IMG/VR virus record: IMGVR_UViG_3300037502_000162
Coordinates: 1-27,019 of that record
Source of the DNA: a virus
DNA length: 27,019 nucleotides
Reading direction: 5' to 3' (one strand)
Shown in pieces: positions 21,546 through 27,019 of this stretch. How positions within the stretch are numbered: the stretch's first letter is position 1; every line of letters begins with the position of its first letter. The translations under genes were made by a program, and so were the position numbers. The notes beneath the pieces were generated by a model, which saw only the letters and a program-made list of their open reading frames with translations, searched no databases and was not told the origin of the DNA.

Positions 21546-21570
21546 CATTCAGCACAACTCGTGTCAAAAT
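21542..21570 (+). promoter_or_regulatory. Candidate promoter before the scaffold gene
   Basis: TTGACA (21542-21547) overlaps the TGA stop of the upstream gene, as at 5630, and the flanking ATGCTTGACA is the same. After 17 bases comes CAAAAT (21565-21570), a moderate -10. A CTGTTA-TACG-TAACAG hairpin (21582-21597) with a UNCG-type loop follows, before the scaffold ribosome-binding site. Confidence 0.45.
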
Positions 21571-21618
21571 AATCAGGCGACCTGTTATACGTAACAGCCC
21601 CATATAAAGGAGTATATT

Positions 21619-22515
21619 ATGGCTGAACTTGGTACTGTTGAAGCGCCCAAAAACGCTGGATATGTTGTGACTGCTTCTCGTAATACAGCTTTCATGAACC
21701 GTATTGAAGCGGATGAGAAAGAAATTGAAGAACTTGAGAAGATGCAACGTGAAGGGCGTGAAACAAAGCCTCAAGTGAAAGAACCTGTTAAGCAGGCGGC
21801 TGAACCTGAAGAAAAAGAGGAGAAGCTGTCTGCTGAAGAGGCGACTTACAAGAAGCGATACGGTGATCTTCGCAGGCACATGAATGAACTGACGGAAAAG
21901 CTGAAAGACATGGAGGCTCGCCTTGAGTCTGCTCAAAAAGAAGGTCGCATTGTTGCCCCTAAGAATGATGCTGATGTTGCAGCGTGGATGAAAAAGTATC
22001 CTGATGTAGCAGCTATCGTAGAGGCTATTGCAGACAAGAAAGCAAGTGAAAAGTTTGCTGGTGCAGAAGCACGGTTGAAGCAGATTGATGAAATGAGTGC
22101 CGAAGCTGAGCGCAAGAAGAATGAAGCTGAAATTCGTGCAGTGCATAAGGACTTCGATGAACTGCGAGACAGTGATGCTTTCCACAATTGGGCTGATGAG
22201 CAGCCGAAGTGGGTAAAGGATGCACTGTATGAAAACGCAGATGATCCAAAAAGTGTCATCAAGGTAATTGATCTGTACAAGTTTGAAAATGGACTTGACA
22301 CTCGTGGACGCAAATCTGCTGCCAAGGATGCTGCATCTGCTATTGTGACCAAGCGGACAAAGATTGATGTTGACGCTGATGGTGGTGGCAAAACGATCTA
22401 CGAAAGCCAAGTGCAGAAGATGTCTGATCGTGAATACGAAAAGCGTCAAGACGAAATCATGGAAGCTATCCGCAATGGCACTTTCGTGTATGATATTTCT
22501 GGTGGAGCACGATAA
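21619..22515 (+). CDS. Capsid scaffolding protein, 298 aa
   Basis: Strong AAAGGAG upstream of ATG 21619. The product is highly charged and almost entirely helical: 'IEADEKEIEELEKMQREGRE' (about residues 29-48), 'LTEKLKDMEARLESAQKEGR' and 'QKMSDREYEKRQDEIMEAI'. It lacks cysteine and has the acidic, coiled-coil composition of scaffolding proteins, and lies immediately before the major capsid gene as they usually do. It should guide procapsid assembly and then leave. No protease motif is seen. Confidence 0.85.
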   Translation: MAELGTVEAPKNAGYVVTASRNTAFMNRIEADEKEIEELEKMQREGRETKPQVKEPVKQAAEPEEKEEKLSAEEATYKKRYGDLRRHMNELTEKLKDMEARLESAQKEGRIVAPKNDADVAAWMKKYPDVAAIVEAIADKKASEKFAGAEARLKQIDEMSAEAERKKNEAEIRAVHKDFDELRDSDAFHNWADEQPKWVKDALYENADDPKSVIKVIDLYKFENGLDTRGRKSAAKDAASAIVTKRTKIDVDADGGGKTIYESQVQKMSDREYEKRQDEIMEAIRNGTFVYDISGGAR

Positions 22516-22523
22516 AAAAGTGC

Positions 22524-22552
22524 TTGACAAATAGAATTACCTATGATATAAC
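22524..22552 (+). promoter_or_regulatory. Sigma70-type promoter for the major capsid gene
   Basis: TTGACA (22524-22529), 17-base spacer, TATAAC (22547-22552) followed by TAT, matching the promoters at 5109 and 5630. It starts 9 bases after the scaffold stop and gives the capsid gene its own transcript, beginning near 22559. High capsid demand explains an extra promoter. Confidence 0.82.
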
Positions 22553-22559
22553 TATAGGT

Positions 22560-22796
22560 ATGACAATGGGCTGGTAGCTGCGTAGCGGACGCTGGCCCAA
22601 TAAGTCTAAGCAGCCCCGTAAGGATACCTGCTTAGACTTTGACTAAAGCCTAAACAACGACATGAGACTCACCTGTAACAGCAGGCCCGTTTCATGTAGT
22701 GTCGGCCAATGCTACATGAGACGCACCCTGAAATGTGCAGCCTCTACATGCAGTGTTTAGCTACAACAAAGCCAAACATTCATGGAGGATACTACA
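22560..22796 (+). promoter_or_regulatory. Long structured 5-prime leader of the capsid gene
   Basis: Non-coding, about 240 bases. AAGTCTAAGCAG (22602-22613) pairs exactly with CTGCTTAGACTT (22628-22639). TCATGTAG (22692-22699) pairs with CTACATGA (22712-22719), and CTACATG appears again at 22744-22750 as a competing partner. TGGGC/GCCCA near 22567-22599 make a third stem. The words CATGAGACTCACC (22661) and CATGAGACGCACC (22715) are near-identical repeats. GGAGG sits 8 bases before ATG. The structure may stabilise the mRNA or regulate capsid translation; it may also be processed into a small RNA. Confidence 0.6.
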
Positions 22797-22979
22797 ATGG
22801 CTTTTCAAACTGCTGCAGGCTATACCAACCTGCCCAATGGCAATTTCAGTAGCGTAATCTACTCGAAAAAAGTCCAACTCGCGTTCCGTAAGGCCACCGT
22901 TGTCGGTGCGATTACGAACTCGGATTACTTCGGTGAAATCGCTAATCAGGGTGACACCGTTCGTATCATCAAAGAGCCT
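22797..22979 (+). CDS. Major capsid protein, exon 1 (61 codons)
   Basis: Begins MAFQTAAGYTNLPNGNFSSV with GGAGG upstream. The text 'VIYSKKVQLAFRKATVVGAI' and 'SDYFGEIANQGDTVRIIKEP' is the conserved N-terminus of a podovirus major capsid family. After RIIKEP the frame turns into intron and ends within nine codons. Relatives continue as in exon 2 (EISVAAY). Bases GCCT (22976-22979) pair with GGGC (22988-22991), ending in U-G at the splice site. Spliced length is 357 residues. Confidence 0.92.
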
Positions 22980-23892
22980 AGAATTTTGGGCCTTCTGGCG
23001 GCATAACGTCAGTAAGATAATCCTGTGAATTGCTGGAACCCTAAGTCTTAGGATATGGGAATCAGCAGCCAAGCCCCGAGAGGGGAAGGTTCAACGACTA
23101 GGATATACTTATAATCAAGTAGTGGCTCGGCGTAGCTAACGAAAGGGAAAAACATGAACGCACGTAAACGTGGCATCCTTTATGGGATGGCTATAGGTGA
23201 TGGTTGTATCTCCTTGAATAAGAGTGCAAAAGACGATACAGCACGGTTAATCATAGGACATGGACCTATGCAACTGGCTTATCTTAAAGATAAGGCGCGT
23301 CTTCTTCATTCTATTCTTGGAGGAAAAGAAATACCTATATATACACACAAAAGTTACAATCACTCTACTCAAAAAGAGTACACGAACCATCAGTTGTATC
23401 GTAATGAAGCCTACTTTAGGCAGATGCACAGAGTGATGTATCCACAAGGCAAAAAACTCTTTACGGAACAGCTTCTTAGTTATCTAACAGACTACAGCTT
23501 AGCACTGTGGTATATGGATGACGGAAGCGGCACTATTTCAAAGAACGCAAAAACAAAAGCGCCTTGCGGTTGTATGACACGTATCTCTACGTATTGTTCA
23601 AAATATGAAGCAGAACTTCTTAAGGAGTGGTTTCTTGACAAGTACAAAATAGAACCTAAGTTTGATGTGGATAAGCGCAGCAACAAGTATTCTTTGCGGT
23701 TTAACACAAACGACTCTAGGACGTTTGTATCTGTCGTGGCACCATACGTATTTCCTTCTATGAAGTATAAACTTGCTCATGTAGACAAGTATATCCCACG
23801 AGCGCAGGACACCCTAAGGGGTGAAGATATAGTCTGAACTTTAGGGAAACCTAAAGGTATGCGAAATTAAAAAGGCATACGTAACTGTTTTG
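22980..23892 (+). ncRNA. Group I intron in the capsid gene with LAGLIDADG endonuclease
   Basis: P (AATTGCTGG, 23028-23036), Q (AATCAGCAGCCAAG, from 23060), R (GAAGGTTCAACGACTA, ending 23100) and S (GGTGAAGATATAGTC, 23820-23834) are all present. P7 pairs GACTA (23096-23100) with TAGTC (23830-23834). P1 pairs exon GCCT with GGGC. P10 pairs exon 2 GAAAT (23893-23897) with ATTTT (22983-22987), strongly supporting both splice sites. It ends in G (23892). The endonuclease gene lies between R and S, so within the P8 region, and its 3-prime end overlaps the core. Confidence 0.92.
23154..23837 (+). CDS. LAGLIDADG homing endonuclease, 227 aa (intron-encoded)
   Basis: Two LAGLIDADG motifs are present: 'ILYGMAIGDG' (residues 8-17; D16 catalytic) and 'LALWYMDDG' (about 116-124), about 105 residues apart as in single-chain enzymes. 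GAAAGGG upstream of ATG is a good ribosome-binding site. The enzyme should cut capsid genes lacking the intron. Its last codons (GEDIV then stop) are read from the ribozyme S segment, so protein and RNA constraints overlap there. It is unrelated to the GIY-YIG enzyme of the terminase intron. Confidence 0.92.
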   Translation: MNARKRGILYGMAIGDGCISLNKSAKDDTARLIIGHGPMQLAYLKDKARLLHSILGGKEIPIYTHKSYNHSTQKEYTNHQLYRNEAYFRQMHRVMYPQGKKLFTEQLLSYLTDYSLALWYMDDGSGTISKNAKTKAPCGCMTRISTYCSKYEAELLKEWFLDKYKIEPKFDVDKRSNKYSLRFNTNDSRTFVSVVAPYVFPSMKYKLAHVDKYIPRAQDTLRGEDIV

Positions 23893-24783
23893 GAAATCTC
23901 GGTTGCTGCGTATGCTCGTGGCACTCAGATCACGCCGCAAGACCTTGATGACGAAGACTTTTCGCTCATCATCGACAAAGCGAACTACTATGCGTTCAAA
24001 GTTGATGACATCGAAGCTGCGCATTCGCATGTCAACTTCATGGACCTTGCGACCAACCGTGCTGCCTATCGTCTTGCTGACCAGCATGACCAAGAAGTTC
24101 TTGGCTACCTGTCTGGCTACAAGCAGTCGGCTCTGCACTCCGCTGCTGACACCGTTAATGACATCGTGAACGGCACGAAAGCTATCTCGTCGGCTGGTTC
24201 GGATGAACTTCTGACTGGCATGAAGTTGATCAAGAGTTCGTTTGGCAACATCACCACTGTTGGTGCTGGCGATCACTCGATCCCCGTTGCTGCTCGTCTT
24301 CCGGGCGCTACGTCGCTTCCGACCGACTACGTGTCGCCTGCCATGCTCGTTTCGCGTATGGCTCGTCTGCTTGACCAGCAGAACGTGGAATCGACGGGTC
24401 GCTGGCTCGTTGTCGATCCTGTGATGCTTGAAGTCCTCCGCGATGAAGATTCGCGTCTGCTTCAGGCCGAGTGGGGTCAGTCGGGTGCGCTGCGTAATGG
24501 CCTCGTGCTCAGCAACTTCCACGGCTTCCGTGTTCACGTGTCGAACAACCTGCCGAAAAAGGGCACTGGTCCGGGTACCACTGGTACTGGCAACCAGAAC
24601 AACAACTTCGGTGTCGTCGTTGCTGGTCATGATTCGGCTGTCGCCACTGCTGAGCAGATCAGCAAGACAGAAACCTATCGCGATCCTGACTCGTTTGCTG
24701 ACATTGTTCGGGGTATGCACCTCTATGGCCGTAAAATCCTTCGTCCTGAAGCGATTGTTACCGCCAAGTACAACCTCGCGTAA
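23893..24783 (+). CDS. Major capsid protein, exon 2 (296 codons plus stop)
   Basis: Continues the capsid as 'EISVAAYARGTQITPQDLDD' with 'DKANYYAFKVDDIEAAHSHV', 'MDLATNRAAYRLADQHDQEV' and 'SPAMLVSRMARLLDQQNVES', ending 'GRKILRPEAIVTAKYNLA'. These are the E-loop, spine and axial-type regions of an HK97-fold capsid in this family; positions are not certain. There is no own start codon with ribosome-binding site. Serine is nearly always TCG and codon ends are C-rich, unlike the portal or scaffold, fitting very high expression. Confidence 0.93.
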   Translation, partial: EISVAAYARGTQITPQDLDDEDFSLIIDKANYYAFKVDDIEAAHSHVNFMDLATNRAAYRLADQHDQEVLGYLSGYKQSALHSAADTVNDIVNGTKAISSAGSDELLTGMKLIKSSFGNITTVGAGDHSIPVAARLPGATSLPTDYVSPAMLVSRMARLLDQQNVESTGRWLVVDPVMLEVLRDEDSRLLQAEWGQSGALRNGLVLSNFHGFRVHVSNNLPKKGTGPGTTGTGNQNNNFGVVVAGHDSAVATAEQISKTETYRDPDSFADIVRGMHLYGRKILRPEAIVTAKYNLA

Positions 24784-24811
24784 GCTGTTGAATTAAAGGA
24801 GGAACCTGACA

Positions 24812-25345
24812 ATGGCAACCTACGACATGACTTCCAAAGCTACGATTGGTGTCAATTCTGACTCCATCGCGGCTGCGCGTTCGCGGTATCAATCGAATGG
24901 CATGTACCTTCGTGAAGCCGTGCTCGACATCGACAAACTTGTTGCTGATGGCTATAGCTGTGCCAACGGCGACATCTTCCAGCTTCTCGAAATCCCGGCT
25001 AACACGCTTGTGCTGTTTGCTGGTGCCAACGTCGAGAAAGCGTTCAATGGCACCTCGCCCACGGTTGACATCGACTTCGCTGAAGGTGATGACATCGTTG
25101 ACGGTGGTGACGTGACTGCTGCTGGCTGGCTTGCGTCTGGCTCGAACGGCCAAGCCATGACTGTTACGACTGGTGCTGCTTCGACGTTTGTTCAGCATGT
25201 CACCACGACTGACACGATTGATGTCAAGCTGATCGCTGCTTCGGCTGACGTTACGACTGGTCGTCTGCGTGTTATCGCTTGCTGCGTTGACACCAACGTT
25301 ATCGGTCGTATCCGCGCTGACGAAGTTTCGCGCAACCAACTCTAA
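24812..25345 (+). CDS. Capsid-adjacent structural protein, 177 aa
   Basis: Strong AAAGGAGGA upstream of ATG 24812. The product begins MATYDMTSKATIGVNSDSIA, is beta-rich with many T, D and A residues ('VDIDFAEGDDIVDGGDVTAA', 'VQHVTTTDTIDVKLIAASAD') and lacks any enzyme motif. Its codon use (TCG serine, C-ending codons) matches the capsid gene, implying comparable abundance. It is probably a head decoration or neck protein; a decoration role is inferred from position and expression signature. Confidence 0.8.
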   Translation: MATYDMTSKATIGVNSDSIAAARSRYQSNGMYLREAVLDIDKLVADGYSCANGDIFQLLEIPANTLVLFAGANVEKAFNGTSPTVDIDFAEGDDIVDGGDVTAAGWLASGSNGQAMTVTTGAASTFVQHVTTTDTIDVKLIAASADVTTGRLRVIACCVDTNVIGRIRADEVSRNQL

Positions 25346-25353
25346 TAACAGCG

Positions 25354-25395
25354 GGGAGGGTGGCATATTGCTGCCCTCCCTACTTTAACATTTTG
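25354..25395 (+). terminator. Intrinsic terminator after capsid and decoration genes
   Basis: GGGAGGGTGGC (25354-25364) pairs along its whole length with GCTGCCCTCCC (25370-25380), using two G-U pairs, around an ATATT loop. A T-rich tail (TACTTTAACATTTTG) follows. It would end or attenuate the capsid transcript that starts at 22559 and separate it from tail genes. Confidence 0.85.
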
Positions 25396-25411
25396 TGGGA
25401 GCAAATCCGCT

Positions 25412-26083
25412 ATGTCTAAACCTGCATCTCTTCGTGAATACGCTGTTCTGGCTGCAGCGGATTGGGCTGCCCTCAACCCCACCACTGTCCGTGGCCTCGT
25501 CTATGTTGAAGCTGATACTGGTATTATCAAAGTCGGTGATGGCAGCACTGCGTATAACAGCCTTACTACTGCTGGCGTTACCACAACTGGTACACAGACG
25601 CTGACCAACAAAACGCTTACGTCTCCCACTATTTCTGGTGGGACGATCAATAGTGCTGTCATTGGCGGCACTACTCCTGCTGCTGGTACGTTTACCTCTG
25701 TTGCTGTCTCTGGCGGCAACGGTATTGCTACGACTGCCACTCATGCATCCACGCTGCTCAATATTGCAACTTCTGCCACTGCCACTAACTTGATCCCCGC
25801 TAATTCGCTTGTGCTTGGTGTGACTGTCTTTGTTAAGACGATCATTGTCGGCACTACTGCTGTGTCCTTTGCTGTTGGTGATGGCACTGATGTGGATCGT
25901 TGGGGCACGGGTATTGCATTTGCTGCTGAAACCAAAACGAATATTTCCAACTTCACTATTGCATCGCCTGTATACTACGGTTCTGCTACCAACGTTGTGC
26001 TGACACCTGACGCTGGTACGCTTGATACTGGTGAAGTTCGCATTGCTGTTCATTACATTTCTCTGACTGCTGCTACTGCTTGA
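25412..26083 (+). CDS. Tail-fibre-like structural protein, 223 aa
   Basis: Residues about 26-50 ('RGLVYVEADTGIIKVGDGST') resemble the N-terminal fibre repeat 'VGDGST-x-Y/W-N-S-L', and 'TQTLTNKTLTSPTISGGTIN' (about 61-80) is the common LTNKTLTSP-type phage fibre repeat. The C-terminal half is beta-rich. Weak GGGAG upstream. It is short for a complete fibre, so it may be a minor fibre or head fibre; location straight after the capsid genes allows the latter. Confidence 0.72.
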   Translation: MSKPASLREYAVLAAADWAALNPTTVRGLVYVEADTGIIKVGDGSTAYNSLTTAGVTTTGTQTLTNKTLTSPTISGGTINSAVIGGTTPAAGTFTSVAVSGGNGIATTATHASTLLNIATSATATNLIPANSLVLGVTVFVKTIIVGTTAVSFAVGDGTDVDRWGTGIAFAAETKTNISNFTIASPVYYGSATNVVLTPDAGTLDTGEVRIAVHYISLTAATA

Positions 26084-26097
26084 TGTAGGATAGCACC

Positions 26098-26820
26098 GTG
26101 TCATCCACATTTCTCAATCTCACCAATGAAGTGCTGCGTCGGCTGAACGAGGTTCAGGTCGATACAAACGACTTTGCTACTGTGCGTAATGTGCAAGCCC
26201 TCGCAAAAGATGCAATCAACTCTTCCATTCGTGAAATCCTGCAAGATGCACAAGAGTGGTACTTCACGCTTCAGACTACCACACAGACGCTTACCATAGG
26301 CACTGGCACTTACAGCTTTCCTGCTGATTACTCCAAGGCTGATTGGGATACGTTCTACATCCGTGAACTGAATGACACTAACAACCCTCAGCGTCTTGAA
26401 CTGATTACCTATGACGAATACATTAGGTATCATCGTCCTATGGAAGATCAGGGCGGCACAGGCGGATACACTATCCCCACCTATGTCTACATGACGCAGG
26501 ATCGTAAATTTGGTGTGTCTCCGCTTCCTAAAGCTGCCTATGTAATTGAATATCGCTATTGGAAGTTTCCCTCTGATCTTGTGCTTGCTACTGACACGAG
26601 CATCATCCCTGATCGTTTCAAGCATGTCGTCATTGACGGTGCAATGATGTATATGATGCAGTTCCGTTCCAACGATCAGGCGTATGCGTTCTACCGTGAC
26701 AAGTTTGACAAAGGCATCAAGATGATGCGTAGGCTGCTTGTTGATCCGCCTCTACGGATGAATACAACTATCATCATTCGTCCCAATCGTATCGGCTTTT
26801 ACTCAACTGACGGCTTCTGA
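26098..26820 (+). CDS. Tail adaptor / tail tube protein A-like, 240 aa (GTG start)
   Basis: GTG 26098 with AGGA upstream starts 'MSSTFLNLTNEVLRRLNEVQ'. Other family-like segments are 'VRNVQALAKDAINSSIREIL', 'TYSFPADYSKADWDTFYI', 'FGVSPLPKAAYVIEYRYWKF' and 'IPDRFKHVVIDGAMMYMM'. I recall this order from podovirus adaptor proteins that ring the portal (T7 gp11-type role). TGATG couples it to the next gene. Length fits. Confidence 0.82.
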   Translation: MSSTFLNLTNEVLRRLNEVQVDTNDFATVRNVQALAKDAINSSIREILQDAQEWYFTLQTTTQTLTIGTGTYSFPADYSKADWDTFYIRELNDTNNPQRLELITYDEYIRYHRPMEDQGGTGGYTIPTYVYMTQDRKFGVSPLPKAAYVIEYRYWKFPSDLVLATDTSIIPDRFKHVVIDGAMMYMMQFRSNDQAYAFYRDKFDKGIKMMRRLLVDPPLRMNTTIIIRPNRIGFYSTDGF

Positions 26821-27019
26821 TGCCTGATAATCTTCGCACATTTGCCGCAGTATGCAACGGTGGGCTGGTGAAGAACCAAGACCCGCTTACACAGGCGTCT
26901 CAATTTTCTGGTAGTGCTATCCGTCTAATCAACTATGAACCTGCACTGCAAGGCGGATATCGTAAGATCAATGGTTTTCTCAATGACTATGGCACATTGC
27001 CCGGAACAGGTAAAGCACT
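26820..27019 (+). CDS. Tail tube protein B-like, N-terminal part (cut by window end)
   Basis: Starts at ATG 26820, overlapping the adaptor stop. The visible 66 residues begin MPDNLRTFAAVCNGGLVKNQ and contain 'SQFSGSAIRLINYEPALQGG' and 'YRKINGFLNDYG', a start typical of the large tail nozzle/tail tube proteins that follow the adaptor in podoviruses. The rest lies beyond 27019. Confidence 0.75.
   Translation, partial: MPDNLRTFAAVCNGGLVKNQDPLTQASQFSGSAIRLINYEPALQGGYRKINGFLNDYGTLPGTGKA

Noticed and set aside
21526-22530. 334-aa antisense frame opposite the scaffold gene
   Set aside because: Shadow of a helical, charged gene; the complementary frame is Phe/Leu/Ser-rich and lacks a ribosome-binding site.
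22797-24783. Capsid gene as a pseudogene broken by insertion
   Set aside because: Splice-site pairings P1 and P10, a full set of ribozyme core segments and an exactly restored frame indicate a working intron.
1-27019. Temperate-phage genes, tRNAs or bacterial genes
   Set aside because: I looked for integrase, repressor, tRNA cloverleaf and housekeeping signatures and saw none; absence in one window does not exclude them elsewhere in the genome.

Overview
The window is part of the genome of a tailed double-stranded DNA phage, most likely podovirus-like. The packaging genes, portal, scaffold, major capsid and short-tail adaptor / tail-tube-type genes stand in the usual late order, genes are tightly packed with stop/start overlaps, and no bacterial housekeeping gene, tRNA, rRNA, integrase or CRISPR array is visible. 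Several products resemble families I know from marine podoviruses (the 412-aa virion protein, the 156-aa coiled-coil membrane protein, the EF-hand membrane protein, the TerS/152-aa/TerL set, the 'MAFQTAAGY' capsid start). A Gram-negative host fits the lipoprotein spanin. The exact host cannot be read from the sequence.

Layout. (1) Positions 7-4005, leftward: about twelve small early/accessory genes in one compact block with near-uniform ribosome-binding sites. They include a DUF932-like protein, a YNGWTNRETW-family protein, an alanine-rich repeat protein, two tiny membrane peptides and a cysteine-cluster protein. (2) Positions 4006-5381: 1.4 kb without a convincing gene between the divergent blocks. 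It holds a five-copy 13-bp tandem repeat, a GAAC-N4-GTTC palindrome, several perfect inverted repeats and a strong sigma70-type promoter; this is the best candidate for the regulatory switch and possibly the replication origin. (3) Positions 5382-8835, rightward: small, often basic or zinc-binding-looking genes, including an endonuclease VII homologue. (4) Positions 8835-10420: virion proteins. (5) Positions 10441-12110: lysis region, with an EF-hand membrane protein (holin candidate), a GH108 endolysin and a single-protein spanin. (6) Positions 12103-17384: small terminase, an associated protein, large terminase and portal. (7) Positions 17381-22515: a small coiled-coil protein, a 1326-aa mosaic protein and the scaffold. 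(8) Positions 22797-27019: major capsid protein, a neighbouring structural protein, a terminator, a fibre-like protein, a tail adaptor and the start of a tail-tube-type protein cut by the window edge.

The most striking feature is two group I introns in essential late genes. One (13074-13937) interrupts the large terminase inside the Walker A ATP-binding motif and carries a GIY-YIG homing endonuclease downstream of the ribozyme core. The other (22980-23892) interrupts the major capsid gene after codon 61 and carries a LAGLIDADG endonuclease inserted within the core, in the P8 region. Both have matching P, Q, R and S core segments, and P1 pairings (plus P10 for the capsid intron) that support the splice sites. 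Joining the exons restores a canonical Walker A and an uninterrupted capsid reading frame.

Three promoters share the form TTGACA-N17-TATAACTAT (5109, 5630, 22524). The last two are followed by RNA with perfect 10- and 12-bp stems: a possible ~100-nt small RNA or leader at 5665-5765, and a ~240-nt structured leader before the capsid gene. All family assignments are from memory of protein families and visible motifs; no database search was run.
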